A stretch of DNA of 64,000 bases from Sphingobium sp. (GCA_023266575.1 JAHFPV010000008.1:62001-126000); one strand, 5' to 3'; numbered from the stretch's first letter, positions 54,104 to 63,746 are shown. Made by a program: numbers and translations. The notes: generated by a model not told the origin, from the sequence alone.

Positions 54104-55243
54104 ATGACCATGACCAGAGCCAATGATGATGTGGTGGCGCTCGCGCAGCGCCTGCTCGCCTGCCCGTCCGTAACCCCCGCGACCGGCGCGGTGTTCGCCG
54201 CGCTGGAGGATATGCTCCTGCCCTTGGGCTTTAGCGTGGACCGTTTCGTCGTGGGCGAAGCGCCCGACGGGCCAGTCGAGAATCTGCTGGCCTGGCGCAC
54301 CACCGGCGCGGGGCCGCATTTCGCCTTTGCCGGGCATCTGGACGTGGTGCCGCCCGGTCCCGGCTGGACCAACGATCCGTTCGTGCCGGAGATTCGCGGC
54401 GACCTGCTCTACGGGCGCGGCGCGGTGGACATGAAGGGATCGATCGCCGCCTTCGTCGCGGCGCTGGCCACCCTGCCCGACGATCTGCCCGGCACGATCA
54501 GCCTGATCATCACCGGGGACGAGGAAGGGCCTGCCGTCTATGGCACGCTGGCGCTGATGGAGCGGATGGCGGCGGGCGAATTGCGCCCGGACCTGTGCGT
54601 CGTGGGGGAGCCGACATCGTCCGCGCGGCTGGGCGATGTCGTCAAGATCGGGCGTCGCGGGTCGGTCAATATGTGGATCAGCGTCGCAGGCACGCAGGGC
54701 CATGTCGCCTATCCGCATCTGGCCGACAATCCGGTGCCCCGTCTGGTCCGTATCCTGGCGGCCATCGACGCGCTGGTGCTGGACGAAGGGACCGACTGGT
54801 TCCAGCCCAGCAATATCGAGATTACCGACATGGAGGTCGGCAACCCGACCACCAATGTCATTCCGGGTGCCGCAAATGCGCGCATCTCGATCCGATTCAA
54901 CGACCAGCATAGTGGCGCGTCGCTGGTAGAGCGGATCAGCGCGATCGCGGCGACCGAAGGCGCCACGGTGATGGCCAAGATCAGCGGCGAACCCTTCCTG
55001 ACTGCGCCCGGCACATTGTCCAGCTTGGTGTCGGACGCGATTCGGCAGGTGACGGGCGTGGAGGCGGAACTGTCCACCACGGGCGGTACGTCCGACGCCC
55101 GATTCCTCTCGCGCCTCTGCCCGGTGGTGGAATTCGGTCTGAACAACGCGACCATGCACAAGCTGGACGAGGCGGTCGCGGTGCAGGATTTGCGCGATCT
55201 GGTGGAGATTTACCGGCTGGTCGTGGAACGGGCGTTGGGCTGA
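54104..55243 (+). CDS. dapE: Succinyl-diaminopimelate desuccinylase
   Basis: A 379-residue zinc amidohydrolase of the lysine/diaminopimelate pathway. M20 metal-site motifs are FAGHLDVVPPGPGW, LYGRGAVDMKGSIAAFVA and IITGDEEGPAVYGT, then VGEPTSSARLGDVVKIGRRG and STTGGTSDARFL at the C-terminus. It makes the substrate of DapF (encoded at the other end of this window). Two in-frame ATGs two codons apart could start it. Confidence 0.94.
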   Translation: MTMTRANDDVVALAQRLLACPSVTPATGAVFAALEDMLLPLGFSVDRFVVGEAPDGPVENLLAWRTTGAGPHFAFAGHLDVVPPGPGWTNDPFVPEIRGDLLYGRGAVDMKGSIAAFVAALATLPDDLPGTISLIITGDEEGPAVYGTLALMERMAAGELRPDLCVVGEPTSSARLGDVVKIGRRGSVNMWISVAGTQGHVAYPHLADNPVPRLVRILAAIDALVLDEGTDWFQPSNIEITDMEVGNPTTNVIPGAANARISIRFNDQHSGASLVERISAIAATEGATVMAKISGEPFLTAPGTLSSLVSDAIRQVTGVEAELSTTGGTSDARFLSRLCPVVEFGLNNATMHKLDEAVAVQDLRDLVEIYRLVVERALG

Positions 55244-55250
55244 GGGGAAG

Positions 55251-56936
55251 CTATCCCGCCCCCCGCTCCAGCACAGCGGGCTGCGCCGCATAGCGGCTCA
55301 GATAATCCTCTTCGCCCGTCGGCATCGCCAGATGATAGCCCTGGAAGAGGGTGCAGCCGATGACGCGCAGCATGTCCATCTGCGCCTGGTTCTCAATGCC
55401 TTCGACCACGACTTCCATCCCCAGCCCCTGAATAAGGCCCACGACGGCGGAGCAGATGGTGCGCGCTTCGGCGGAGGTGGCGATATCGCGCACCAGGCTG
55501 CGGTCGATCTTGACCCGGTCGACCGGCAGTTCCTTCAGCCGCGACAGGTTGGAATAGCCGGTGCCAAAATCGTCAATGGCGATGCGTACGCCGTCGCGGC
55601 GCAGCGCGGCGAGTTGATCCAGCACGCGCGGTTCCATCTCCATCGCCAGCGATTCGGTGATTTCCAGCTCCAGCATCCCGTCCGGCACATGATGCGTGGC
55701 GATGGCGTGGCGCAGGCGCAGGAAGAAATCGGCCTGCCCCAGTTCGCGGGTCGAGATATTGACGGCGATCCGTTGATGGATGCCTGCGCTGGACCAGCGG
55801 GCAGCGGTTTCGCACACCCGGTTCATGACCCAGTCGCCCAGCGCGACGATGGCCCCGCTTTCCTCCGCCACCGGCACAAACGCACCGGGCATGACGATAT
55901 TGCGTTCGGGATGCGCCCAGCGCACCAAAGCTTCGGCAGTGACCGCACGGCCAGTCAGGACGTCGATCTGCGGCTGGAACTCCAGCAGAAACTCGTCGCG
56001 TTCCAGCGCCAGCAGCAGGTCGCGCTCCAGATCGGCACGATCGGATGCCTCCAGTGCCAGCGCATCGCTATACATTTCGGCACGGCCGCGCCCTTCATGC
56101 TTGGCATGATACATGGCTATGTCGGCGGCGCGCAGCAGAGTCGACAGCGTGTCGCCATGATCGGGATAGCAGGCGATGCCGATGGATGCGCCGAGATCAA
56201 CATGCTGGCTGCCAAGGTCGAACCGTTCGCTCAGCGCGAACTGGATGGCGCGGGCGATCCGCGCGGCGGCGTTGTGGCCCGACAAGGTAGGGAAGAACAT
56301 CGTGAATTCGTCACCGGCCAGACGACCGATGACCGCGTCGCCCATCCCCGCGCCAATCTGCGCCATCACCACTTCGCGCAGGCGGCCCGCGACGCGCGCG
56401 AGCAACTGGTCGCCCGCGGCATGGCCCAGCGTGTCGTTGACGCTTTTGAACCCGTCGAGATCGATGAAGAACAGGGCGGCCATGCCCCCCTCCTCGCGCT
56501 CGGCAAGCTGGCGTTCGACCTGGCGACAGAAACTGGTGCGGTTGGCAAGGCCCGTCACCTGATCGAACAGGGCAAGCGCCTGGACATGGTCGAGATTGGT
56601 GCGGACCTGGCTGAACAGGCTTTCGAGCGCGACCGACAGATCGGGCAATTCCAGCCCGATTTCGCGTGGCACGCGCGACTGGAGATCGCCATGGGCGGCG
56701 GCAAGCAGGCGCTCGGTGGCGGCGTCGATCGCGGTGGCAGTGGTGGCAATGGTGCGGCTGGCGGACGCCCAGCTCATCGTGCCGCAAAGAATCGCGATGA
56801 TCAGCGCGCGGCCAATCTGGACGATGTCGTCCTGCGCGCCCGGCGTGTAACCCAGCACCAGCGACAGAATGAACACCAGCGCCCCTGCGGCGCAGGCAAA
56901 GGCAGCAGCGCGGCTTTTCAACGTAACGCCGTGCAT
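55251..56936 (-). CDS. Membrane GGDEF-EAL protein with AGDEF variant
   Basis: A 561-residue protein with two N-terminal membrane helices (about 9-29 and 40-56). The GGDEF domain (about 115-275) has the active-site loop GRLAGDEFTMFF, i.e. AGDEF instead of GGDEF. The EAL domain has TAEALVRWAHPE near residue 337, TESLAMEMEPR, DDFGTGYSNLSRL and DRSLV. The EAL site looks complete, so a phosphodiesterase is likely; synthesis by AGDEF is possible but uncertain. Confidence 0.9.
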   Translation of the reverse strand: MHGVTLKSRAAAFACAAGALVFILSLVLGYTPGAQDDIVQIGRALIIAILCGTMSWASASRTIATTATAIDAATERLLAAAHGDLQSRVPREIGLELPDLSVALESLFSQVRTNLDHVQALALFDQVTGLANRTSFCRQVERQLAEREEGGMAALFFIDLDGFKSVNDTLGHAAGDQLLARVAGRLREVVMAQIGAGMGDAVIGRLAGDEFTMFFPTLSGHNAAARIARAIQFALSERFDLGSQHVDLGASIGIACYPDHGDTLSTLLRAADIAMYHAKHEGRGRAEMYSDALALEASDRADLERDLLLALERDEFLLEFQPQIDVLTGRAVTAEALVRWAHPERNIVMPGAFVPVAEESGAIVALGDWVMNRVCETAARWSSAGIHQRIAVNISTRELGQADFFLRLRHAIATHHVPDGMLELEITESLAMEMEPRVLDQLAALRRDGVRIAIDDFGTGYSNLSRLKELPVDRVKIDRSLVRDIATSAEARTICSAVVGLIQGLGMEVVVEGIENQAQMDMLRVIGCTLFQGYHLAMPTGEEDYLSRYAAQPAVLERGAG

Positions 56937-57036
56937 CTGCCTCCTTACCCCCGCAAGCGACCCCGAAAGAGGATCATGATCCGCCGGATATGAAGGACAG
57001 TGGTTAAGAAAAGATCAGCGAAAGCCGCGAAACCCG

Positions 57037-57570
57037 TTATTTTTTGCGACGCAAAACGAGATAAAGCGCGCCGTCGCCGCCATGACGCGGATGGGCGACC
57101 CGGACGCTGGCGATGCGGTCGGCATAGGGGCTGGTTTCGAGCCAATGGCCGATTTCCGCGCGGATCACGCCGCGCCGTGACGCCCCATCCGCCGCGTTTT
57201 TGGGCGGCTTGCCGGTCACGACGAGGAGGACGCGGGCGTCCCGCGCCAGCCCCGACGCAATCGCCTGATTGAGCCGGACATGCGCCGCCGACAGGCTGTG
57301 GCCGTGCAGGTCGATGCTCATGTCCGGGTTGATCGTGCCGCCGCGAATCCGCTTTTCCCAGCCGCTATCCAGCACCGCCGCTGGGGTGCGGATGGGTGCC
57401 GGGGCCGGGGTCAAGCGTGGGGGTGGCGTTAACCCTGTTTTGACCGCGACAGCCACTGTCTGGGTCGGGAGCGCTGGCATGACCCGGCCATGCGGGCGGA
57501 TCGGCCGGACCGATCGGGTCAGCGCGGTCCAGAGCGCGGCTTCATCGGGGGACAGGTGCCGCCGCGCCAT
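57037..57570 (-). CDS. Smr/MutS2 C-terminal domain protein
   Basis: A 177-residue protein with a Pro-rich N-terminal half and a C-terminal Smr domain: PDMSIDLHGHSLSAAHVRL (the DLHG motif), VLLVVTGKPPKN and HPRHGGDGALYLVLR. Smr domains bind or nick nucleic acids. It starts 11 bases after the mltA stop, in the tim44-mltA-smr order typical of alphaproteobacteria. Confidence 0.88.
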   Translation of the reverse strand: MARRHLSPDEAALWTALTRSVRPIRPHGRVMPALPTQTVAVAVKTGLTPPPRLTPAPAPIRTPAAVLDSGWEKRIRGGTINPDMSIDLHGHSLSAAHVRLNQAIASGLARDARVLLVVTGKPPKNAADGASRRGVIRAEIGHWLETSPYADRIASVRVAHPRHGGDGALYLVLRRKK

Positions 57571-57581
57571 CGAACGACCGG

Positions 57582-58835
57582 TCAGGGTAGGACGAGGCGC
57601 GCCGCCGAGCCGATCGGCAGCAACACCAGCGCGCTGCCGCGTGCCGACATGCCGCCCGCAATACCCCGCGCCCGCGCGCCCGCGCCCCAGAAACTGTCGA
57701 AGCGGTTGGCGCCCTTGATCGCGCCGCCCGTATCCTGCGCGATCCACACGCCATTGGGTTCGGCGCGGTCGAGCGAGAGCAGCACCGGCGCGCCCAGCGG
57801 CACGAATTTGGGGTCGGCGGCAACCGTGCCCTCCGCCGTCACCGGCACGCCCAGTGCGCCGATCGGCCCTGCGCCGGTCAGTTCGCGGAAAAAGACGAAG
57901 CTCTTATTCTCGTTCATGATCGCCGCGCCCTCGACCGGATTGGCGCGCAGATAAGCCATGATATCCTGCATCGATCCGGCCTGGATCAGGCCGCGATCCT
58001 TCATCAGCTTGCCGATGCCGCTATAGTCGCGGCCATTCTGCCCATCATAGCCGATCCGCATGACGCTGCCGTCGGGCAGGTTGAGCCGCCCGCTGCCCTG
58101 CACCTGGAGGAAGAAAAATTCGACCGGATCAGCGGCCCAAGCAAGTTCCAGCCCGCGCCCGGCCAATGCGCCCGCCACGATCTGCGCACGTTCGTCATAG
58201 GGGATGAATTTGGTGCCGGACACCTTGCCACGGATCGTGCGGCCTTTCAGGCTCTCGCTGAACTGGCCGAGATCGACGTCGATCAGGTCGGTGGGGCGGC
58301 GATAGATCGGCACCTCATAGCCGGGCTGGCGGGTGCGCGATCCGGCGATTTCCGGTTCATAATAGCCGGTGACGAACGCCGCGCCGGTGCCGACCTGCAC
58401 CGCTTCAAAATAGCGGGAGAAAAACTCGCTTGCGCTGGCTTCAGACCAGCTGGAGGCCGCCGCGCAGGCATTGTTCCAGTCCGATCCCTTGGTCAGGCCG
58501 CTCTGGTCGGTGCGGCGCATCAGCGTGGGGCAGGATATGCGGAAGGCTTCGAGCGCCAGCCGCGACCGTTCGCCCGACGGGATCAGGCTGGCGATATCGG
58601 GACCGCGCGTCACGCCAAGACCCGCCGCCGTGCTACTGTCCAGCGCCGGATCGGCAGGCACTTCGACGGGCAGGGTCGGACGCGGCGTGGCAGGAGTCGG
58701 GCGCGTCGCCTCACCAGATGGTACGGGACGGGACGGGGTGGCGAGGCCACTGGCCGATGGCGGGATCATCCCGCCTGCGCAGGCGGACAGCGCCAGCGCT
58801 GCGATCAGCGCGCCCGCCGATTGCCGAACACTCAT
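57582..58835 (-). CDS. mltA: Membrane-bound lytic murein transglycosylase A
   Basis: A 417-residue lipoprotein (lipobox LSAC at Cys19) that cleaves glycan strands with 1,6-anhydro ring formation. MltA/3D domains are visible: VTGYYEPEIAGSRTR, VEFFFLQVQGSGRL, VFFRELTGAGPIGALGVPVT and the conserved catalytic-Asp region WIAQDTGGAIKGANRFDSFW. Longer than E. coli MltA because of a Thr/Pro-rich N-terminal linker. Confidence 0.93.
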   Translation of the reverse strand: MSVRQSAGALIAALALSACAGGMIPPSASGLATPSRPVPSGEATRPTPATPRPTLPVEVPADPALDSSTAAGLGVTRGPDIASLIPSGERSRLALEAFRISCPTLMRRTDQSGLTKGSDWNNACAAASSWSEASASEFFSRYFEAVQVGTGAAFVTGYYEPEIAGSRTRQPGYEVPIYRRPTDLIDVDLGQFSESLKGRTIRGKVSGTKFIPYDERAQIVAGALAGRGLELAWAADPVEFFFLQVQGSGRLNLPDGSVMRIGYDGQNGRDYSGIGKLMKDRGLIQAGSMQDIMAYLRANPVEGAAIMNENKSFVFFRELTGAGPIGALGVPVTAEGTVAADPKFVPLGAPVLLSLDRAEPNGVWIAQDTGGAIKGANRFDSFWGAGARARGIAGGMSARGSALVLLPIGSAARLVLP

Positions 58836-58842
58836 GCCGCGA

Positions 58843-59496
58843 TCACGCTTCGTCGGTTTCGCTAAGCTTCCAGTTGGGATCGGCGCTGCGAATGTCGCGG
58901 GTGAAAGTCCAGATATCGTTGGTGCCGACCGCGTCGGTCATCGATCCGGCGACGACATTGCCGTCCTTGTCGCGGGTGACGGCGGCGATGTCGGCCTCAA
59001 ACCGCAGCGCGACCTGAGCAATGCGGCCATCGACCGATGCCTCGACAATCTGGGCCTTTTCGATGCGGACCAGCCGGTTGTCGAGGACATGCCCCTCCGC
59101 CTCACGGGCGGCGATCGCATCTTCAAACGATGCACGCACATCCTCGTCACACAGCCAAGCCAGTTCATCGCGGTCGCCGCGCCAAAAGGCCTCCAGCACC
59201 ATGCGATAGGCGCTTTTCGCGCCATCGACGAATTGCGGCACGTCGAAGCTGCGGTCGGCGGCGATCAGCGCGCGGACACCCATTTCAGCGCCGGGTGCGA
59301 TCAGTCCATCGGCCAGACGCACCGAATCGCCCGCCATTTCAGTGGCGGGGCGCGGTTGCAGGACCGTCACCTTGGCGCGGTCCTCCGCCGGGCGCAGCGC
59401 AGGCTCCTGTTCGTGCCCGGTACGCTTGCCGAGAACGGAATAGAGCCGCAGCGCCAGAAAACCGGCGATCATGGCGAGGATGACAATCACATACAC
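58843..59496 (-). CDS. Tim44/TimA-like domain protein
   Basis: A 217-residue protein with one N-terminal membrane anchor (VIVILAMIAGFLALRLYSVL) and a Tim44 domain (about 90-217: FVDGAKSAYRMVLEAFWRGD, LVRIEKAQIVEASVDGRIAQ, DIWTFTRDI, DPNWKLSETDE). It is 7 bases upstream of mltA and opposite secB, an arrangement conserved in alphaproteobacteria. The role is unclear, perhaps in inner-membrane protein quality control or export. Confidence 0.9.
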   Translation of the reverse strand: MYVIVILAMIAGFLALRLYSVLGKRTGHEQEPALRPAEDRAKVTVLQPRPATEMAGDSVRLADGLIAPGAEMGVRALIAADRSFDVPQFVDGAKSAYRMVLEAFWRGDRDELAWLCDEDVRASFEDAIAAREAEGHVLDNRLVRIEKAQIVEASVDGRIAQVALRFEADIAAVTRDKDGNVVAGSMTDAVGTNDIWTFTRDIRSADPNWKLSETDEA

Positions 59497-59677
59497 GGAA
59501 GGCTATACCCTTTGTGTGGGGACAATGTTCCGACCAACATAGGCATGTTTGCACGCAACTTCAAATAGGGGGTTGCACGGCGCGGCATTGCCCTGTCCTT
59601 CCGCCCCTGCTAAGCGCGCGGGCATCGCAAAGGGGGGCTTGCCGCCCGCCGGACAACAGGGAAAGCCAGGACAGACG

Positions 59678-60184
59678 ATGGCCGACGAAGTCGACACCAA
59701 CTACACCGTGAACACCCAGGTCAACGGCGCCGACACTGCGCCGCAGATCGCGCTGATCAGCCAATATGTGAAAGACCTGTCGTTCGAGAATCCGAACGCT
59801 CCGGCCTGCTACCAGTGGCCCGACCAACCGCAGATCGACGTCCAGTTCAACATCGGTGCCGACAAGGTCGGCGAAGAAGTGCTGGAAGTCTCGCTGAAGA
59901 TCGAGGTGAAGGCTGTCGCGCCACAGGGCACCGCCTTTGCCGTCGAGCTGCTCTATGCCGCCCTGTTCGGGATGCGCAACGTGCCGGAGGATCAGGTTCA
60001 GCCCTTCATGCTGGCCGAAGCCCCGCGCCTCATCTTCCCCTTCGCCCGCCGCGTGCTGGCCGACGCGATCCGCGACGGCGGCTTCCCGCCGCTGCTGCTC
60101 GACCCGATCGACTTTGGCGCTCTGTATTTGCAGCAGGCGCAGCAGATGGAAACGACCGCTGGCGAGCCTGCCGGTCACGCCTGA
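59678..60184 (+). CDS. secB: Protein-export chaperone SecB
   Basis: The tetrameric chaperone that keeps secretory proteins unfolded for SecA. The 168-residue product has SQYVKDLSFENPNAP, DVQFNIGADKVGEEVLEVSL, FAVELLYAALFGMRNVPED and FARRVLADAIRDGGFPPLLLD. The ATG giving MADEVDTNYT has a purine stretch (AGGGAAAGCCAGGA) upstream. Divergent from the tim44-like gene over 181 bases in which no other motif was seen. Confidence 0.95.
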   Translation: MADEVDTNYTVNTQVNGADTAPQIALISQYVKDLSFENPNAPACYQWPDQPQIDVQFNIGADKVGEEVLEVSLKIEVKAVAPQGTAFAVELLYAALFGMRNVPEDQVQPFMLAEAPRLIFPFARRVLADAIRDGGFPPLLLDPIDFGALYLQQAQQMETTAGEPAGHA

Positions 60185-60197
60185 CATCCATCTTCAA

Positions 60198-60306
60198 CCG
60201 TTCGTGCTGAGTAGGGACTGAGCTTGTCGAAGGCCCGTATCGAAGCATCCGCACTATCCTTCGATACGCCGCTTCGACAAGCTCAGCGGCTACTCAGGAC
60301 GAACGG
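60198..60306. repeat. Dispersed palindromic repeat, family 1 copy D (expanded)
   Basis: Arms of about 35 bases (60198-60232 and 60272-60306) carry the TGAGCTTGTCGAAG core plus an extra CTGAGTAG-type block not in the other copies. An inner stem TATCGAAG/CTTCGATA (60238-60245, 60259-60266) sits between them. It fills the gap between secB and murJ. Confidence 0.88.
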
Positions 60307-60330
60307 GGTTTATATCGTGAGAGGGCGGCT

Positions 60331-61917
60331 ATGGGCCTGCTGAGAGCCACCTCCACCATCGGCGGACTGACGCTGGTCAGCCGGATTTTGGGGATGGTGC
60401 GCGACATGCTGGTGGCGCGCTTTCTGGGCGCGGGGCTGGCGTCCGATGCCTTCCTGATCGCCTGGCGCCTGCCCAACCTGTTCCGCGCCCTCTTTGCCGA
60501 GGGCGCTTTTGCCGCCGTGTTCGTGCCGATGTTCAACCGGACGATGGCGGAAGGGGACAAGGACGCACCGGGCAGTGGCAAGGCGGTCGCGGTCGCCTTT
60601 GCCGGGCAGATCTTGTCGATCCTGTTCCCGGTGCTGGTCCTTTTTTCGCTGCTCATGATGGCGCTGGCCGCGCCGGTGGTCTGGGCGATGACCGGGGGCT
60701 TCCCCGATGGTGGCCCGGCCAAGTTCGATCTGGCCGTCACGCTGACCCGTATCACCTTCCCCTATCTGGCGCTGATCAGCCTTGTGTCGCTGCTCGGCGG
60801 CATATTGAATTCGCTCGATCGCTTCTGGGTCAATGCCGCCGCCCCGGTGCTGCTCAACCTGTGCATGATCGGCGCGGTGGTGTTTTTTCGCGGCGCGACC
60901 CCGATCGAGACCGCGCATACGCAGGCGATTGCGGTCACCGTCTCCGGGCTGTTGCAACTGCTGTGGCTGATCTGGGCCTGCCGCCGCGCGGGCGTGGTGC
61001 TGCGGCTCCAGCGGCCGCGCCTTTCGCCGCAGGTGCGCCGGTTGCTGGCGCTGATCGGCCCGGCGGCGCTGGGCGCGGGCGCGATCCAGTTCAACCTGTT
61101 GATCTCGACCAGCCTCGCCGCTCGCTTCCTGCCGCAGGGGGCCGTGAGTTATCTTTATTATGCCGACCGGCTGAACCAGTTGCCGCTGGGCCTGATCGGT
61201 ATTGGCGTTGGCACCGCCATCCTGCCTGCCCTCTCGCGCCAGATCGGGTCGGGCAATGAACAGGCCGCCAGCCATACCCAGAACCGGGCGATGGAGCTGG
61301 CGCTGTTCCTGGCCCTGCCCGCTGCCGTCGCGCTATGCCTCTCGGCAACGCCACTGATCCGCGGGCTGCTCCAGCATGGTGCCTTTACCGCGACCGACAC
61401 GATCGGTGCAGCAGGTGCACTCGCCGCCTTTGCCCTGGGCGTTCCCGCCTATGTCCTGATCAAGGTGCTGACACCCGGCTTCTACGCGCGACAGGACACC
61501 AGGACGCCGGTGCGGGTCGCGGTATTCTCCATGCTGTTCAATCTGGTCGGCAACCTCACCCTGATCTGGCCGTTCGGCCATGTCGGCGTGGCCATCTCCA
61601 CCGCGATCGCCGCGTGGGTCAATGTGCTGATCCTCTACTGGCTGCTCCATCGCCGCGACCAGTTGCGGATGGACGCGCGGTTCCGGGGCAAGGCGCTGCG
61701 CATCATCCTGGCCAGCGCGATCATGGGCGGGGCGCTGCTGCTGCTCAATCCGCTGGTCGATCCCTATATGGCAGGCAACCTGACCCAGCGCGTCGTCGCG
61801 CTTGGCCTGTTGTGCGGCATTGGCGGTCTGGTCTATGGGGCGGCGGCCCTGATCGTCCGGGCCTATAGTATCACCGAATTGCGTGGCGCCCTGCGCCGTG
61901 CGCCCAAAGCGAGTTAA
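60331..61917 (+). CDS. murJ: Lipid II flippase MurJ
   Basis: A 528-residue MOP-superfamily transporter with about 14 membrane segments that flips lipid II across the inner membrane. Conserved parts are LVSRILGMVRDMLVARFLGA, RLPNLFRALFAEGAFAAVFV, RITFPYLALISLVSLLGGIL, SYLYYADRLNQLPLGLIG and DTRTPVRVAVFSMLFNLVGN. The TrpS gene begins 7 bases after the stop, an order common in sphingomonads. Confidence 0.95.
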   Translation: MGLLRATSTIGGLTLVSRILGMVRDMLVARFLGAGLASDAFLIAWRLPNLFRALFAEGAFAAVFVPMFNRTMAEGDKDAPGSGKAVAVAFAGQILSILFPVLVLFSLLMMALAAPVVWAMTGGFPDGGPAKFDLAVTLTRITFPYLALISLVSLLGGILNSLDRFWVNAAAPVLLNLCMIGAVVFFRGATPIETAHTQAIAVTVSGLLQLLWLIWACRRAGVVLRLQRPRLSPQVRRLLALIGPAALGAGAIQFNLLISTSLAARFLPQGAVSYLYYADRLNQLPLGLIGIGVGTAILPALSRQIGSGNEQAASHTQNRAMELALFLALPAAVALCLSATPLIRGLLQHGAFTATDTIGAAGALAAFALGVPAYVLIKVLTPGFYARQDTRTPVRVAVFSMLFNLVGNLTLIWPFGHVGVAISTAIAAWVNVLILYWLLHRRDQLRMDARFRGKALRIILASAIMGGALLLLNPLVDPYMAGNLTQRVVALGLLCGIGGLVYGAAALIVRAYSITELRGALRRAPKAS

Positions 61918-61924
61918 TCGACCC

Positions 61925-62929
61925 ATGCGCGTCCTTTCCGGCATCCAGCCCACCGGCAATCTGCACCTTGGCAATTATCTGGGCGCGATCCGCAACTGGG
62001 TGAAGATGCAGGACGAAATGGATGCGGACTCGCAATGCTTCTTCTTCCTCGCCGATATGCACTCCATCACCGTGCATGAGGGGCGCGAACAGCGTATCTG
62101 CAACGTGCGCGACATGGCCGCCGCGCTGGTCGCCGCCGGGATCGATCCCGACCGGTCGGTCCTGTTCAACCAGGCGCGCGTTCCCGCCCATGCGGAGCTC
62201 TGCTGGTTATTGAACGGCACCGCGCGGATCGGCTGGCTTAACCGCATGACCCAGTTCAAGGACAAGGCAGGCAAGGATCGCGAAGGCGCATCGGTCGGCC
62301 TGTTCGTCTACCCCGTGCTGCAAGCCGCCGACATATTGCTCTATCAGGCGACCCATGTGCCGGTGGGCGAGGACCAGAAACAGCATCTGGAACTGTGCCG
62401 CGACATCGCGACCAAGTTCAACACGGATTTCGGCGCAGACGTTTTCACCCTGCCCGCGCCGATCATCCCAAAGGAAAGCGCGCGCATCATGTCGCTGCGC
62501 GATGGGACGGCGAAAATGTCCAAGTCCGATCCGTCCGACCTCAGCCGCATCAACCTGACCGACGATGATGATGCGATCATGGCCAAGGTGAAGAAAGCCA
62601 AGAGCGATCAGGACATGCTGCCTGAGACAGCCGAAGGGCTGGCGGGACGTCCCGAAGCAGGCAATCTGGTCGGCATATTGGCGACGATGACCGGTCGCAC
62701 CACCGACGCGGTCTGCGCCGAATTTGCCGGCAAGGGCTTTGGCGCATTCAAGCCGGTGCTCGGCGAAGTGCTGGTCGAAACGCTCCGCCCGATTCGCCAG
62801 CGCTTTCTGGAGCTGCGCACCGAGGACGCGGCACTCGACGCGATCCTGGACAAGGGCGCAGCCAGGGCGGCGACGGCGGCAGAACCCACGCTGCGTGCGG
62901 CCTATGATGCGATGGGGTTGATGCGCTGA
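61925..62929 (+). CDS. trpS: Tryptophanyl-tRNA synthetase
   Basis: A 334-residue class Ic aminoacyl-tRNA synthetase. SGIQPTGNLHLGNYLGAIRN holds the HIGH-like motif, and DGTAKMSKSDPSDLSRI holds the KMSKS loop. MHSITVHEG, YPVLQAADILLYQATHVPVG and EDQKQHLELCRDIA are typical. The start matches the family N-terminus; it is probably co-transcribed with murJ. Confidence 0.96.
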   Translation: MRVLSGIQPTGNLHLGNYLGAIRNWVKMQDEMDADSQCFFFLADMHSITVHEGREQRICNVRDMAAALVAAGIDPDRSVLFNQARVPAHAELCWLLNGTARIGWLNRMTQFKDKAGKDREGASVGLFVYPVLQAADILLYQATHVPVGEDQKQHLELCRDIATKFNTDFGADVFTLPAPIIPKESARIMSLRDGTAKMSKSDPSDLSRINLTDDDDAIMAKVKKAKSDQDMLPETAEGLAGRPEAGNLVGILATMTGRTTDAVCAEFAGKGFGAFKPVLGEVLVETLRPIRQRFLELRTEDAALDAILDKGAARAATAAEPTLRAAYDAMGLMR

Positions 62930-63083
62930 CGGGTTTGACCGGTCGGCAACGTCCCTGACCTGACAGAACATGCTTTGCGCCCGTTCGGTTACTTCGTGCG
63001 TTCAAATGATGTTCAGTTGCGTTTTGCTATCGCACGGCGCACATAGTTCATTAGGCTCCATGCCTGGTACAGGACGCAGAAAA

Positions 63084-63746
63084 ATGACCCGTTTCAAGAA
63101 GTTCGGCATGTTCGCGGCGCCCGCTCTGGCGCTGGCGGCGCTTTCTGGCTGCGCCACCCCGTTCAAGGCTGATGTGGCGCGCTTTCAGCAGCTCCCGGCC
63201 CCGGCTGGCCAGAGCTTCACGATCGTCGCGGATAATCCGCAACTGGCTGGCGGCCTTGAATTTTCCCATTATGCCGCGCTGGTTGGCCAGCGGCTGAGCC
63301 AGACCGGCTATGTCGCGGCCAGCGATCCGGCCAGCGCTGACCTGATCGTCCGCGTAGCCTATGATGTCGATAATGGCCGGGAGAAGATACGCTCGACCGG
63401 CTTTGGCGGCGGCTGGGGCGCGGACCCCTTCATGTATGGCGGCGGCTGGGGGATGCGCGGTCGCTGGGGTCGGCCATGGGGCTATGGCTTTTATGATCCC
63501 TGGCTGTTCGGCGGCAGCGGCTTCAACGATGTATCGAGCTACACCGTCTATACCAGCGACCTCAGCATGAAGATTGATCGCGCCGCCGACAATCGCCGCC
63601 TGTTCGAGGGCAAGGCGAGCGCGCGGTCGCTGTCCAACAAGCTGACCTATCTGGTCCCCAACCTGATCGACGCGATGTTCACCAATTTCCCCGGCCAGAA
63701 TGGCGAGGATGTGAAGATCACCCTGCCGCCCGAAAAAAAGGGCTGA
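63084..63746 (+). CDS. DUF4136 lipoprotein
   Basis: A 220-residue lipoprotein (lipobox LSGC near residue 22) with the DUF4136 fold: ADVARFQQLPAPAGQSFTIV, HYAALVGQRLSQTGYVAASD, ADLIVRVAYDVDNGRE and FEGKASARSLSNKLTYLVPN. The central part is Gly/Trp/Tyr-rich (GGGWGMRGRWGRPWGYGFYD). The start has GGACGC upstream; an in-frame upstream region of about 38 codons is unlikely to be translated. Cell-envelope protein of unknown role. Confidence 0.88.
   Translation: MTRFKKFGMFAAPALALAALSGCATPFKADVARFQQLPAPAGQSFTIVADNPQLAGGLEFSHYAALVGQRLSQTGYVAASDPASADLIVRVAYDVDNGREKIRSTGFGGGWGADPFMYGGGWGMRGRWGRPWGYGFYDPWLFGGSGFNDVSSYTVYTSDLSMKIDRAADNRRLFEGKASARSLSNKLTYLVPNLIDAMFTNFPGQNGEDVKITLPPEKKG

Noticed and set aside
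55332-56993. Long open frame opposite the GGDEF-EAL gene
   Set aside because: Same shadow pattern; no motif or ribosome site.
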